Of a stretch of DNA of 64,000 nucleotides, positions 29,256 through 40,600 are shown one piece after another (within the stretch, counting starts at the first letter, position 1; the number at the start of each line of letters is the position of its first letter). Under the pieces are notes generated by a model. That model made no database searches. It saw only the letters and a program-made list of their open reading frames with translations, and had not been told where the DNA came from. The translations under genes were made by a program, and so were the position numbers. The DNA lies in the NCBI GenBank assembly GCA_030407315.1, contig JALQPE010000031.1, positions 1 through 64,000 on the forward strand, given 5' to 3'. This DNA comes from Asparagopsis taxiformis (taxonomy: Eukaryota; Rhodophyta; Florideophyceae; Bonnemaisoniales; Bonnemaisoniaceae).

Positions 29256-31611
29256 TGACCCCGTGACTTCAAATTGAGCTGGAGCTGCTAGTGCCATGCA
29301 CAGCGAGCCGGCTCCGCTTGATCTCATCTCATGTATCTGCCGGAAGATCGTAAAACTAACAAGCGTGTACAAAATTATGGACTACAGCATCAAGACTACG
29401 ACATAGATCTCGTTGGCCTAGAACAATGAATAATGTTTCAAGCTATGTCGATTTACATATCTGTCCCATCTCGCTTAGTTGAGCTCCTTTGTTCATTGCA
29501 GTGAAATTAGCTAGTAACTGAAACATTAGTAAAGTAACAACGAATGCATGGTTTAGATCACCGGAAAAACAGTCTTTGCTTTACGTTAGCTTCTAATACT
29601 ATAGCCTTTCCCAAACTTGACCCACCCCTCCCCTGTTCGGCACACTATGTTTCCAACCGCAAAGAATTTTCGAGGAGATCCTGTTAGGTGATAGGCCGGG
29701 TCAATTTCTTGAAGAGGCTGTGATCTCTTTGGTAATCAGTAGATAGCGATTTCATTGTACAGCGAGAATATCTGCATGTCATGAAAATGCGCGCCACGGC
29801 GCGGTCACGGTATCCTAACACCGCTACACTTTGTAACGCACAGTGTGGAATCGTATTTCAAAATATCACTGTACAAAATGAAATAAATTTTGAGGTGTGG
29901 AATGGGAAGGAATCAGCAGTTCCACGTAACGCTTCCAGCCACCCCTTCCACGTTGAGTCCATCTCCCCGTGTTCCATCAACGATCCAGTCAAAACTTGGA
30001 TTCATAGCTCGGATCGTACTACCCATGCCGGCCTGATCCACATAGAAGCAAAACTATGCTTTGCGAGACCTTGACAATCCCCTTGCCAGCATCCGATACA
30101 GTTTCAGTTGCCCTTCCCCTAACTGAACCCATGGATCTGTGGCTGCCCGAGAGAACCCGTACACGGACCGGTTGGTACAACGCCGGTGTGCCCGACACTG
30201 TCGCTGGTTATTCCATGAACTGCCGTCGTCGGTTTCTCCAAATTACAATCTGTTCAGTTTAATTGCTCTCCAACAAGTTCCAAATACTTGTAAACAAAGT
30301 AATTCACATCACACAAAAAATTAATTTTAATAACAACTAATCACATTTCCGTCGACGCAGATCCTTCACAACCACGCGTCGGATTGCCTCGAAGTATTCT
30401 CACACGTCCCATCTCGCACATGGTGTGGGGTGCACGGCACCATCAATCTACAAACATGCGGCGGGAAATCTTCAAAGTATGACGTGATGCACAACAGGTG
30501 ATGCAATCTCGGCCATAAAGTCCAGCCTAGCGCCGGAACGGCACCAATTCCATAGAGCGCATTGCGGTCCCCTACCTATGCGAAAAATGATTGGCCAAAC
30601 TACCGACGCCTCCATCGTACCGCACCGGAGCTATGGCCACTGCGAAATCTACGGCAAGTGAAGCATGGTTCGCGGCGGATGCAGCTCCTATCGGCCGGCG
30701 TGTCAACGCCGCCGCTATCGAGTTTAATAGAACTGCGTCGCCGCGCGTAGACGGGGTTTGAAGGGTTAATGGCGCAGGGGCGATGGGCGTCGTGAGCTTG
30801 GGAAATGGCAGAGGGTCTGTATTGTGTGAGCGCAGGGCAGGGTGGGATGCGGGGGCGGCGGATTGGACTGTTTGGGGTGAGTATGTGGTCGGGAGGGTCG
30901 CGATGGGCAGGGGTGTAAATTGACTAGAACGGGCCGGCAATTGCCTGGCATGCGATGGTTAGTGTCGGGTAGTGCAACGCAGAGAATGAATGAGTAAATA
31001 AGGCCGGTGGATTGGGCGCTTGGGTATGAACATGGGATGGTTTAGGACGGGTTTGAGAGAAAATTTGGTGTGTTGGAAGGTAGTATCGCGAGAGGGAGGC
31101 TACTGCAACGATGATCGGCGGGATCAGTCAGGGGGTCCATGAAATGCGAAGCGTCAAGAAGAAGGGATCTCGTCATGCGGTACTGTACGGCGACTTACAC
31201 GACAAGTGTACTATCTGCCACCCACAACCGGGCCAAGAGGCGTGATCGCGAGCTAGCGAATACAGAGATTCGACGAACAACATATCGCCAAGTGTGTCGC
31301 GCACAGAAAAGAAACAATCTCATTGGACGAAAATGCAAAAAAAATTGCATATCTGAGAGGGAAACACAAATCGGTGGCGCGTGTAACAAACATGTCATAC
31401 AAAGCGTGTACGACAAGACAAATGTGCGGCAATCGGCCATCTCGACCGTTGGCTTGAACAAACCGTAGCCTCCCATATTTGCCATTCATGCCACGCGTCC
31501 AAACCATAATCTCCATCCCTAGAATATGTATAACTCGCCACCAATCTGTCTAACATTCCTCTTCGATTCATCTTCCATACACCTTGGTCCCCATCCCCGC
31601 CACCGCCCATC
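29256..31611. other. Intergenic; first 570 bp is the flank of CDCA7-like copy 2
   Basis: 29290-29830 is homologous to 21830-22330. The remainder has only short or low-complexity frames, such as a Pro/Thr/Ala-rich minus frame at 30572-30940. A TATA-like TATGTATAA at 31525-31533 lies about 80 bp before the D-LDH start. Confidence 0.45.
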
Positions 31612-33259
31612 ATGAACAGTACACTTCGTCGAGCTCTTCCGACCGCCCTCCGCGCCGCGCGCGTCCCGGCAAACCTCCGCTACAACGCCCCGCTCCGTCA
31701 CAACAGCACCGCCGCGTCGCAGGCCTTCGCGCCCAAGCAGTCGACATGGTCCTCGGCAAAGGCAGCTGCCGCAGCTGCGACGACTGCCGCCGCCACCTTG
31801 GCCTTTGTGGCGACCAGAAGCCCGTCGGAGGCCTCGGCTGTCGCATTGGTCCGTCCGTCCCCCGTCAAGCCCCCTTCAAGGAGCAGTTCCCCAATGTGTA
31901 TGAGCAGCTCGTCGAAATTGTCGGCGAGGATAATATCTCGCTCGACGCCGATGAGCTCGAGCAACGGGAAAGGAGGAATCGGGCTATGCTGCACCGTCCA
32001 ATCCACAGGCTGTTGTTTCGCCGGAGAATACAGAACAGGTGTCTCAGATTCTACGAGTTGCAAATAAGAACCGCATTCCAGTCGTGCCCTATGCTGCTGG
32101 AAGTTCCGTTGAGGGACATACAATTGCTCTCCAGGGAGGTATTTGTCTCACCATGGACAACATGGACGAAGTTCTCACCGTCAACGTCGAGGACATGGAC
32201 TGTGTTGTGCAGCCCGGTCTAGGGTGGAAGGCGCTCAATGAGCATTGTGCAGAGTACAAAATGTTCCTCGGTGTGGACCCAGCTCCAACCGCCTTTATTG
32301 GTGGCATGTGTGGAACATGCTGTTCTGGCACAAACGCTGTTCGTTACGGTACGATGAAGGACCAGGTTGTCAATCTCACCGTGGTTCTTGCCGATGGAAC
32401 GGTCGTCAAGACTGGCCAGCGTGCCCGTAAATCATCGGCTGGTTATGATCTTGCTCGCTTGTTTGTCGGATCAGAAGGTACCCTGGGTATTGTGACAGAG
32501 GCCACCCTCAAGTTACGCAACGTGCCAGACCAAATGAGTATGGCGCGTGTCACATTCCCGTCTGTGCATGCGGCGTGCTCTGCAGTGATTGAGATTCTAC
32601 AAAAGGGCGTGCAAATGGGCGCCATTGAAATCATGGACGAGGAAATGGTCAAGGCTGTGAATAAGGACTGTGGAATGCAATTGCCGCTCAAACCAACTAT
32701 TTTGTTCAAATTCACAGGATCTGCTGCGCATGTGAAGGATGACATTCGTGTTGTCAAGGAGATCACAAATAAACACACGCAAGAAGGATACCACTTTGCG
32801 CAGACAGAGGAGGAGAGCAACCAACTGTGGGAGGCGAGAAAGGGCGCGTTCTGGTCGGCATTGCACATGGTTGAGGGTAAGGAAATGATGGCCACGGATG
32901 TTGCGGTGCCAATTTCCAAGCTGGCAGACTGCATTATGGAGACGAAGAAAGAACTAGACGCGAGCTTTTTGTTCTGTCCCATTGTTGGACATGTTGGCGA
33001 TGGAAACTTCCACGTCGTGATTGTGTTTGACCCGAATGATCCCAAGGAGGACGAGGAAGCTCATCGTTTGAACAATCTGATGGTCAAGCGCGCTATCAAG
33101 ATGGGCGGAACATGCACTGGTGAACATGGAGTTGGTATTGGAAAGAAGGGTTACCTGCCACTTGAACTTGGCGAGGAAGCCGTCGAGCTGATGAGGACGC
33201 TGAAGAGAGCGCTTGATCCAAATAACATTCTCAATCCTGGAAAGATCTTCGACATGTAG
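31612..33259 (+). CDS. D-lactate dehydrogenase (cytochrome), mitochondrial, with two frame breaks
   Basis: FAD-linked enzyme oxidising D-lactate to pyruvate and passing electrons to cytochrome c. ATG at 31612 starts an Arg/Ala-rich presequence (MNSTLRRALPTALRAARVP) and an Ala-rich membrane-like stretch. FAD-binding type 4 motifs: PYAAGSSVEGHT, MCGTCCSGTNAVRYGTMKD, SSAGYDLARLFVGSEGTLG. FAD-oxidase C-terminal motifs: FCPIVGHVGDGNFHVV and GTCTGEHGVGIGKKGYL, ending NILNPGKIFDM. The frame shifts by -1 at C5 (31870-31874) and at G3 (31966-31968). One more base in each run gives a continuous 549-residue protein of normal length, with PFKEQFPNVYEQLVEIVGED in place. All else is conserved, so I favour sequence error over decay. 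Confidence 0.9.
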
Positions 33260-34022
33260 ATCGGCTGTGCATGGAAGTTAGTCGAAATGCGTACGGTGTC
33301 TGTGCGTACACATGACGCCTGTTTCAGAAAAAATTTACCGGCACAAAATTGATTTGGGGGTTTTAAAATTCGGAAAACTTTTCGTGGAAAAGCGAAAAAT
33401 ACAATAATTATTTCCTACAAAAGTGGTAGTGTAAGTTCTCGTAAAACCAAAGTGCCGCTGCGGTTCCCGACGCTCCTTCGCTGTTACCAAGTCTTTGTCG
33501 ATACCTCGTAAGGATACCCATCTCGTGCGAGCGATCTCCCCCGTACAATTCAACTCTCGCCCTCCTCTCGACGTGGCCCCATTTGGTTCCCGTGAACTGA
33601 CCTGGAAACAAGCGCGCAATGGTGGACGATGACGTCATTCGCTAGTCTAGATTGACAACTTGCTAACTGTCAGACGCAACGGTTGTCGTTTATGCTGACG
33701 TGACTTGTTGGAGCGATAAAGGTTTGTTATATTTAATACACACGCAAGACGCCGATTTCATCGGTATCACAATTCAACCCCCAACCGATGAATGATCTCC
33801 ACAGCGTTTGTCAACAGCGACACGGTCAACCGTCGGGCGTACGGCATTCTTCCATCTCAGCATTGTATTGCATGGCTCTTTGGTGCAAACATTCCACCCC
33901 AATATCCACTTCACATGGGGGCGTGGTTAGACCATTTCTTGATGGTAGCAAAGCCTCAATGAAAACTATCTATACTCTCCAGTTTTTCCGCCGTCGTAAT
34001 CACAGGCAGTCTGCGTTGAAAC
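33260..34022. other. Intergenic between D-LDH and ORF 34023
   Basis: No gene supported. A TATA-like TTATATTTAATAC lies near 33727-33739, upstream of the ORF at 34023. Confidence 0.35.
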
Positions 34023-34736
34023 ATGTACCATTGTTGCATTGCGATCTTCGTCGGCATCGTCCTAGCTCTTGCAATCTTCCTCGATATATTCGAAACTTCC
34101 TATGTTCAAAGTATCACAACAGCGCATACCAAAACATGCATCTTCTCTGACATTCCGTTCGGCCCCGCAAGCGTCGACCTTCAGCAATGCGTGATTTCGA
34201 AAGGATACAAGACTTCAACCGCCGGTGCAGAGCAAGGCGCTCGGCGAAACACCGTGCACAGTATGCTCGCTGTTGATGACCGAAAAGTGGCGGCAGTTCA
34301 TAGTCGTATCCAAGTGGACGATGATGATATACGCCGTATGAAGAGGCAGTGCGGACAGTTACTGTACATTACGTCGTGTAGACGCATGGAGCAACGCGTT
34401 CTGTCGGTGACCAAGCAGTTTACCGAGCGATCTGCGCGAAACTCGACCGATCGTCTATCTGCCATGTTGATGAAAAAGATTGCTCGCCGATATAACAATC
34501 GAGCTTCGTTCAGATTGGGGCCATTCTCCCCAGATTACGTGGTGCGAAATGATCGAGAAGAAGAGGATACCAGCCTGTTGTTATCCAGTCTGGGATGTGA
34601 GACGCCAATGCAAAAGCGTGTCGACAAGGCAAGGAAGGAAGAAAATAATTTAGAGACGAGTGTTGTGTACCGACGGTTATGGAATCTCAGCGAGAGTCTC
34701 AACAGGGCTGGCGTTGAAAAGGCGAAAACATTCTAG
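34023..34736 (+). CDS. Hypothetical protein with N-terminal signal or anchor
   Basis: ATG-led, 237 residues. The first 25 residues (CCIAIFVGIVLALAIFLDIF) form a signal peptide or signal anchor. The rest is charged, Arg/Lys/Glu-rich and helical (RRMKRQCGQLLYITSCRRME, SARNSTDRLSAMLMKKIARR), with a few Cys. No domain recognised. Single exon. Orientation is the same as D-LDH and the next ORF. Confidence 0.4.
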   Translation: MYHCCIAIFVGIVLALAIFLDIFETSYVQSITTAHTKTCIFSDIPFGPASVDLQQCVISKGYKTSTAGAEQGARRNTVHSMLAVDDRKVAAVHSRIQVDDDDIRRMKRQCGQLLYITSCRRMEQRVLSVTKQFTERSARNSTDRLSAMLMKKIARRYNNRASFRLGPFSPDYVVRNDREEEDTSLLLSSLGCETPMQKRVDKARKEENNLETSVVYRRLWNLSESLNRAGVEKAKTF

Positions 34737-34962
34737 CGGCGGAGAAAATTATTACCGCTGCGCGCATTCACAATCTGTTGATTGCACAATCATCATTTCC
34801 ATTTGCCATGAAATATGTCGAGCGACTGTTGCGAGTTCTCTTCAACATTTCAACCTATTTAACCATCCTCCTCAATAAAACGGTCATCTCTTTCGACCAT
34901 CCCCTTCTCGAAACAAAACACAAACAGTCACCCAATCTTCACGCGCTCCAACACTCATCACA

Positions 34963-35646
34963 ATGGATCTACACAGCAACACATCCGGCGCCAAAACACC
35001 AGCAAGCAGTGGCCAGATCCCCTGGCTGCGAGTCAAAACCGATGCTCAAAACACGAGCTTGACCACACACTCTCCACCGGAGCAAAAACCCGCCCAGCGT
35101 CAAAGTCCGTTCGCAGGGCTGTTCAGAACGCCCAGTCCGCCAGGCGGCACAGTCGAATACATCACTCCGCGCGAACTGCTGCTACGCATCCACCGGCATT
35201 ACGACGAGAAAGTACGCGCCGCAAAAAAATCCCGTGCGCAGTCATCTCAACGGTCTAAATGCGACGATCGGGCGGCGATTTCACAGCTGGCTTGCTCGCC
35301 GCCGCCGCCAATAGCCCCGATCGGAATGCTCGGCGCAGTCTGCGGCGAGACTGTCGACCGGGGCTTCATCGCCGGCTACACGGGACCTGGCGAGGTCGCT
35401 AGGAAACGCCCGCGTAGTTGCTTGGCCGCGGATGGCACGGACGCGCTTTTTGCTCGCGTAAATGGACTGGGTGATTGTGGCGTGGAGCGCTGTTTGAAGC
35501 GACGCCGATTGAGCAGAGATAAATGCGCGGAAGGGTCTGTCGGTGCTGCGAGACGTGGAGGCGGTATGGACGCTGTTGGGCTGCAAGGGGAACAGGTGTT
35601 TGGGTTTGGAGATGAATTGAAACGAGGGAGGAGATGGCATTTGTAA
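34963..35646 (+). CDS. Hypothetical basic, low-complexity protein
   Basis: ATG-led, 227 residues. Pro/Ser/Thr-rich N-terminus (LFRTPSPPGG), a short helix (ITPRELLLRIHRHYDEKVRA), then Ala/Gly/Arg-rich sequence with nuclear-localisation-like clusters (ARKRPRS, CLKRRRLSRDK). A TATTTAA element about 105 bp upstream and a C-rich leader look like a promoter. No family recognised; it could be nuclear. GC content is higher than the neighbours. Confidence 0.4.
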   Translation: MDLHSNTSGAKTPASSGQIPWLRVKTDAQNTSLTTHSPPEQKPAQRQSPFAGLFRTPSPPGGTVEYITPRELLLRIHRHYDEKVRAAKKSRAQSSQRSKCDDRAAISQLACSPPPPIAPIGMLGAVCGETVDRGFIAGYTGPGEVARKRPRSCLAADGTDALFARVNGLGDCGVERCLKRRRLSRDKCAEGSVGAARRGGGMDAVGLQGEQVFGFGDELKRGRRWHL

Positions 35647-37207
35647 ATTGGATCGAGTGATTGGAGTTTACGTTAACTTATCATATGGTGAACCTGTTTT
35701 CATAGCTGTACACGTGGGGTGATCATCCATCGGGTTGTATGCAATTTCCACGAACGAGATGAATTCGCCGATAGATTCCATTCTGCAGAAACAAATTTTC
35801 TTCGAGTATCACTTCCTAATACAGCGGTTTCTCGACTTCAACCTATCACTACGAATGGCTCTTTCGCTATTGAAGATGTAGGAATATGCAAACGAATAGG
35901 GCATTTCTCCAGATTAGTCCCAACACATCAGACAGAACACATCAACATTGGTCTGAACGGACAACTGAAGGGAATGAAGGGTAACAAGATAAATGACTTT
36001 GGCATACAACGAATTTCATCTTCGACTTGACTAAATTCTCATACCAAATATCTCGCTTCTACTTCTAGCGGAAAGAGCTAGAAAACCGCAACTTACCCTT
36101 TCCATTGTCAGTCGATACAGATGCCACAGAGCTATAAGATTCAGGATTTCTGTTCTATTGAACAACAAGAGCCAATTCCAGAAAACATCATCAGAAACAC
36201 GAAGAGTGCTGCTGGAACCAACATGATCCGATGACCAATAGTTCTTCTCATTTTCTCCCACTAGCCTTTGATTTCACTCATAATCTTTTCAGTCTGCATC
36301 AAAGAAATCAACAAACTTCAGTCATATCGGCTTGCGACCCTCAATTCAAGACCAGCCTTTCGAGAATTATCGCTAACCCCTCTATCGTTTCGAAGCGCTG
36401 CAAGCACACACACACCACCATACGTGAATGTGCACCTGCCGATCTTCAGATTTTTTGTAACCGGCATTGCCACAGACTGTTATATTACTTGAATTTTTCT
36501 ACGTCATTGGGGCATAATGGAGCCAGTAATATCAACGTTAAGTTGATATGAAGACAAATGGCGAACCTTGATTCATGTAGGCGAGTATGTGTAACTTGCG
36601 AGATGTTTAACCATACTTTTGAATATTGTTACCGCTGAAGAAGAATACTCGGGGGCGCTGTTTCAATGTTATCAACTTACGTAAAATCATCCCATCGGTA
36701 TTGGATGATGACGTGTACATTGACAAAGCAAATGAGCTCTCTGGCGACAACATTGCGCATTCAGTGATTGAAAACGAAATCTATTATCAATTGTATACAG
36801 AGAATGCGGAAAATAGCTGACATTATGTGGAAGCAGCAACAACTAAAGAGAGCACAAACCAACAAGTTCTTGAACTTCAGAAAGGGTTCAGTTCACTCGC
36901 CACTTGAACTTGTCAACCAAAGCGCTACGTCACGTGGGGTAAAGCTCGTGTAACGTACTCCATGGACCCTCATCGTGCTCTCGTGTTCTAGCATACTTGC
37001 TATTTGTGTGAAATGTAATTCGTGGGGGTAGGAGATAGGTGGAGCTGAAGTAACCGGGCCCACGACATTTTAGCGCTCAGAAAGCAAACTATATCCATTA
37101 TGATTGGAATAAGATCAATCCACCACAATGATCCGATCGTACATTGCCCAGAGAGCAAAAGCTCATCACAGTGTAATTCTACACCGAAGATGCAGATTTG
37201 ACCATGT
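35647..37207. other. Host flank with a remnant of the secreted/TM gene family
   Basis: Mostly short frames. A minus-strand stretch at 36141-36260 resembles the last exon of the gene at 48590-50180 (see separate entry). The far right part continues, after excising both gypsy elements, into the 3' flank of that gene. Confidence 0.35.
36141..36260 (-). pseudogene. Remnant exon of the secreted/TM gene family
   Basis: One minus frame reads RTIGHRIMLVPAALFVFLMM, aligning with KSIGPLIILVPVVIFVFPPL of the terminal exon at 48590-48808. Nucleotide similarity is also visible (GAAACACGAA, GATGATC, GACCAAT). It follows CTAG and has stops nearby. Other exons are not found, so it is a fragment or an unrecognised third gene. 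Confidence 0.35.
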
Positions 37208-37211
37208 CTAT

Positions 37212-37621
37212 TGTAGCGCTGCTGACGTATTGGCGGGAAGGGGTATAGCCACGTGGACACCACTTCGTACAGGCAAAATGTGGCTACTGCGCCGTGGAGA
37301 GCCAAGGGGTCATTACCTGGAAATATTACGGAATATTCATTAGTGCAACGGTATTGCACAGCAATGCTAGATTACAGTTGCTGCTATCGATCGGAGAGAT
37401 CGACAGTACGGAAGGTACAACCGTGCTGAAGGTACGGAGCGCCCAAGGTACGTGTGCGCGCGGGCAGCAAGAGAGGATTAGGATAATCTAGCTTAGAATA
37501 GGATATAGGCCTGAGGAAGGAGGGCGGATCCAAAAAAAGGCATCGCCACTGGCAGAGGAACTGTCAGCTGAGCGACATTGCCGTCGTCTATCTTTTTGCA
37601 AAAACTCCCTGAGATACTACA
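37212..37621 (+). repeat. gypsy 2 5' LTR
   Basis: Begins TGTAGCGCTGCTGACG and ends GAGATACTACA. No standard TGG primer site follows; the adjacent sequence is GTAATTACTTGTGTG. Confidence 0.9.
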
Positions 37622-37665
37622 GTAATTACTTGTGTGTTCACTCAGTGTCTCGGACGGGAAAGGAA

Positions 37666-40600
37666 ATGCAGACAAGGAGAATGATGGGTGATGTAGTGCC
37701 GGCAAGCACAGTGCGCCAGACGATAGCAGAAACGCTCGAAGCTCCAAGGCTGAACGGCATGACTACTGCCGACTTTGTATTGTTCCGCAAGAAACGCAAG
37801 GAGTATGAGAGCAAAGTAGAAGAAAAGAACAAGGAAGCTGGAGTTTGCATTGCAGTTACAACGTACGCCAACTCCATGGACGAATCGCTGCTCCGTATGC
37901 TATATCATGCAGAATGGATCCAAGCAGAGTCATTTGAGACTATTACAGAAGAGAACATCTGACAGTGCATACAGGCGAGGTTTACTCTGAATGAGGATGA
38001 TATCGATTTGGAGGAGATTGACAGAGTTGTTCGACACATTCGCATCGATATGTCTATAAAGCAAGCCGAGAGCCGTTTGTGGTCTTTAGCATTATCGTAT
38101 GACAAGGCACTTGAGGACGCAGGTTACCAAGGAATGCTACAGTCACGGCCGCACATCGCAATTTCGCACATCATGGAACGACTCAAGCCTCTGCAGCTAC
38201 ATCAGAAGATGAGAAACATGCTGAGATTTCGGAAAAACGAAGGGCTGCATGAGAACGACTTTTTCGTGTTCATGAAAGAGCTATTCAAGCTTGCGAAAAC
38301 GTTGGAGCGGGCGGATGTCGACGACAACCGTGGGAAGCCCAAGGAAAGGGGCGAATACAGCTCACAGTGGCGCGAATTTCGCACCAATGGCAAACATAGT
38401 GGAAGAAGTGGAAAGCGCCGCGGGGAGAGTGCGACAGAGCTTCGAGAAGAAGTAGGCAGAAATGGGAAAAATGTTGTGCACGGTAAACGCACAGCTGTTT
38501 CGTGCCTTAATCCGAAATGCGGTGGGATGCATCGTGTCAAGGATTGTGAAATTACACCACCTGCAGAGAAGAAGAAACTATTGGATGAATACTTCAATAG
38601 GAAGAGAGACAATAACAAGAATGCAGCGGTACGTAAGGTAATTCGTAAGAACAACTGCGAAGAGATCGACAATCACTCTACTATATTCAGTGCGTCCTTC
38701 TTGCATGGAGCAGTGGAATGTATGGTAATGACGGATGGCGGTTCTGATGAGAATATAATTTCCAAAACACTACTTCATTCGATGCTGCAGGCGTGTCCGC
38801 AGTTGCAGGTAGTAGCACTAGAACCGCCAGTCATGCTTGAACCAGCTGTCGAGGATATAGGCCTAGTTAAATGCTACGCCAAGGTAACCGCGGATGTGAA
38901 CCTACGAGTTAGGCACGGCTCAGTACTATGTCTACGGGGTATTGTATGGCTAGTGTGTGAGCAGAATGCACCATATGCGCTCATTTCGAGACCGGTACTA
39001 GAATTGTGCGGAATTAACAATCGCACACTACTGGAAGCTGCGTGTGATAGATCAAATGGTGTCATCGACATGTCCCAGTTGCATGAAGTACAAGATTACC
39101 GACGCGCAAGTAATGGAACCAGGTGCAGCTCAACTCGTAATGAAGGCGTATTCCACTGCGAAGGAGGTACAGAGGAAGACTGCCTACAGGACGCTGATGT
39201 ATATATTGATCTCGGTGACGACTCAGAGGAGGAACTGAATAAGGAGCTGTCGCATCGCCTGGATGAAGCCCGCACAAACGGAATGTCACCCACTGGAGTG
39301 CAACAATTGCAAGAAATATTACACAAGTATAAACATATCATGAGAGTGCGTCTCGGAAAGTCCCCACCAGCTAATCTACCGCCCATGAGGATTGGAATCA
39401 GACCGGGAGCCGTCCCTGTTAAAGTTAAAGCCCGCCGCTATTCAGCTGATCAGAGACAATTTCTGAGCAGTTATGTCGACAAGCTTGTGGAAATGGGGTT
39501 TCTTGTACCGAACCCAGATGCCACTTGGCAGGCACCACCGCTTCTCGTGCCAAAGAAGGGCTCAAGAGCGAAATACAGAGTTGCCGTTGACCTCCGCCCA
39601 GTCAATGCAGCTACTATAAAAAACGCATGGCCGATGCCTCATGTGGATTCTGAGATACATGACTTCGCTCAAAGCTCATGTTTTGCTGTGCTGGACTTCG
39701 TGTCAGGATACTGGCAGGTGCCAGTGCATCCTGAGTCATGGAACATGTGCGGAATTGTTACACCAAAAGGAACCTTTTCATCCAAACGCCTTTTACCTGG
39801 GCTAACGAATGCTACTGTGCACTTCCAGAGCTCTATGGCACCGTTGTTTCGGGAGCTTGAAAGTAATATGAAGGCTTGGCTGGATGATTACAACATCCAT
39901 GCAGCCAGTGAGAGCGAACTTCTCAAAGTAATCACCAGATTCTTTGAGATCTGTGCAGATAACGGACTCTTTCTCTCAGCACGCAAGTGCATGTTCTTTG
40001 CTACTCAAGTCCGATGGTGCGGACGGATCATATCCAAGGAGGGATACAGGATGGATCCTGCGCGGCTGACAGCACTCAAGGATATCAATGCACCATTGAC
40101 AGCGGGAGAATTGTGTGAGTTTGTTCATTGCTGTCGCTGGATGGCAACCGCAATACCACTGTTTGCCGAAAAAGTGGAGCCACTCAACCAGTTGCTGGAG
40201 CAGGCATATCGAAAGGTAGGGAAAAGAACTAAGCGATCCATCAGAAACGTGCAGTTGCGATATTTTTCTTGGGGAGCTAAGCACGAGAATAGCTTCCGTG
40301 AGATACAAGAAACATTACGCAATGCTGTCCAGTTATCATATCCCGCACCAGATAAAGTACTCTGTGTATTTACTGATGCATCAGAGAGGTTTTGGGCTGG
40401 GGTAGTGACACAAGTGGACAAGTCAGATCTCAGCAAGCCACGTGAAGTGCAAGTCCATAGCCCAATGGCTTTTCTGGGTTCTGCATTTAAGGGATCTGAG
40501 CTCGGCTGGAGCACTTTCGAGAAGGAAGCATTTGCAATATTTCAAGTCTTCGAGAGACTAGACTACTTGTTCTTTACCGGACAGACAGTGCGCGTGTTTA

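Noticed and set aside
30572..30940. Minus-strand Pro/Thr/Ala-rich frame of 122 codons
   Set aside because: Low complexity, no start context or motif, overlapped by frames on the other strand.
37294..37491. 65-codon frame repeated at 42503-42700
   Set aside because: Pure LTR duplication of gypsy 2.
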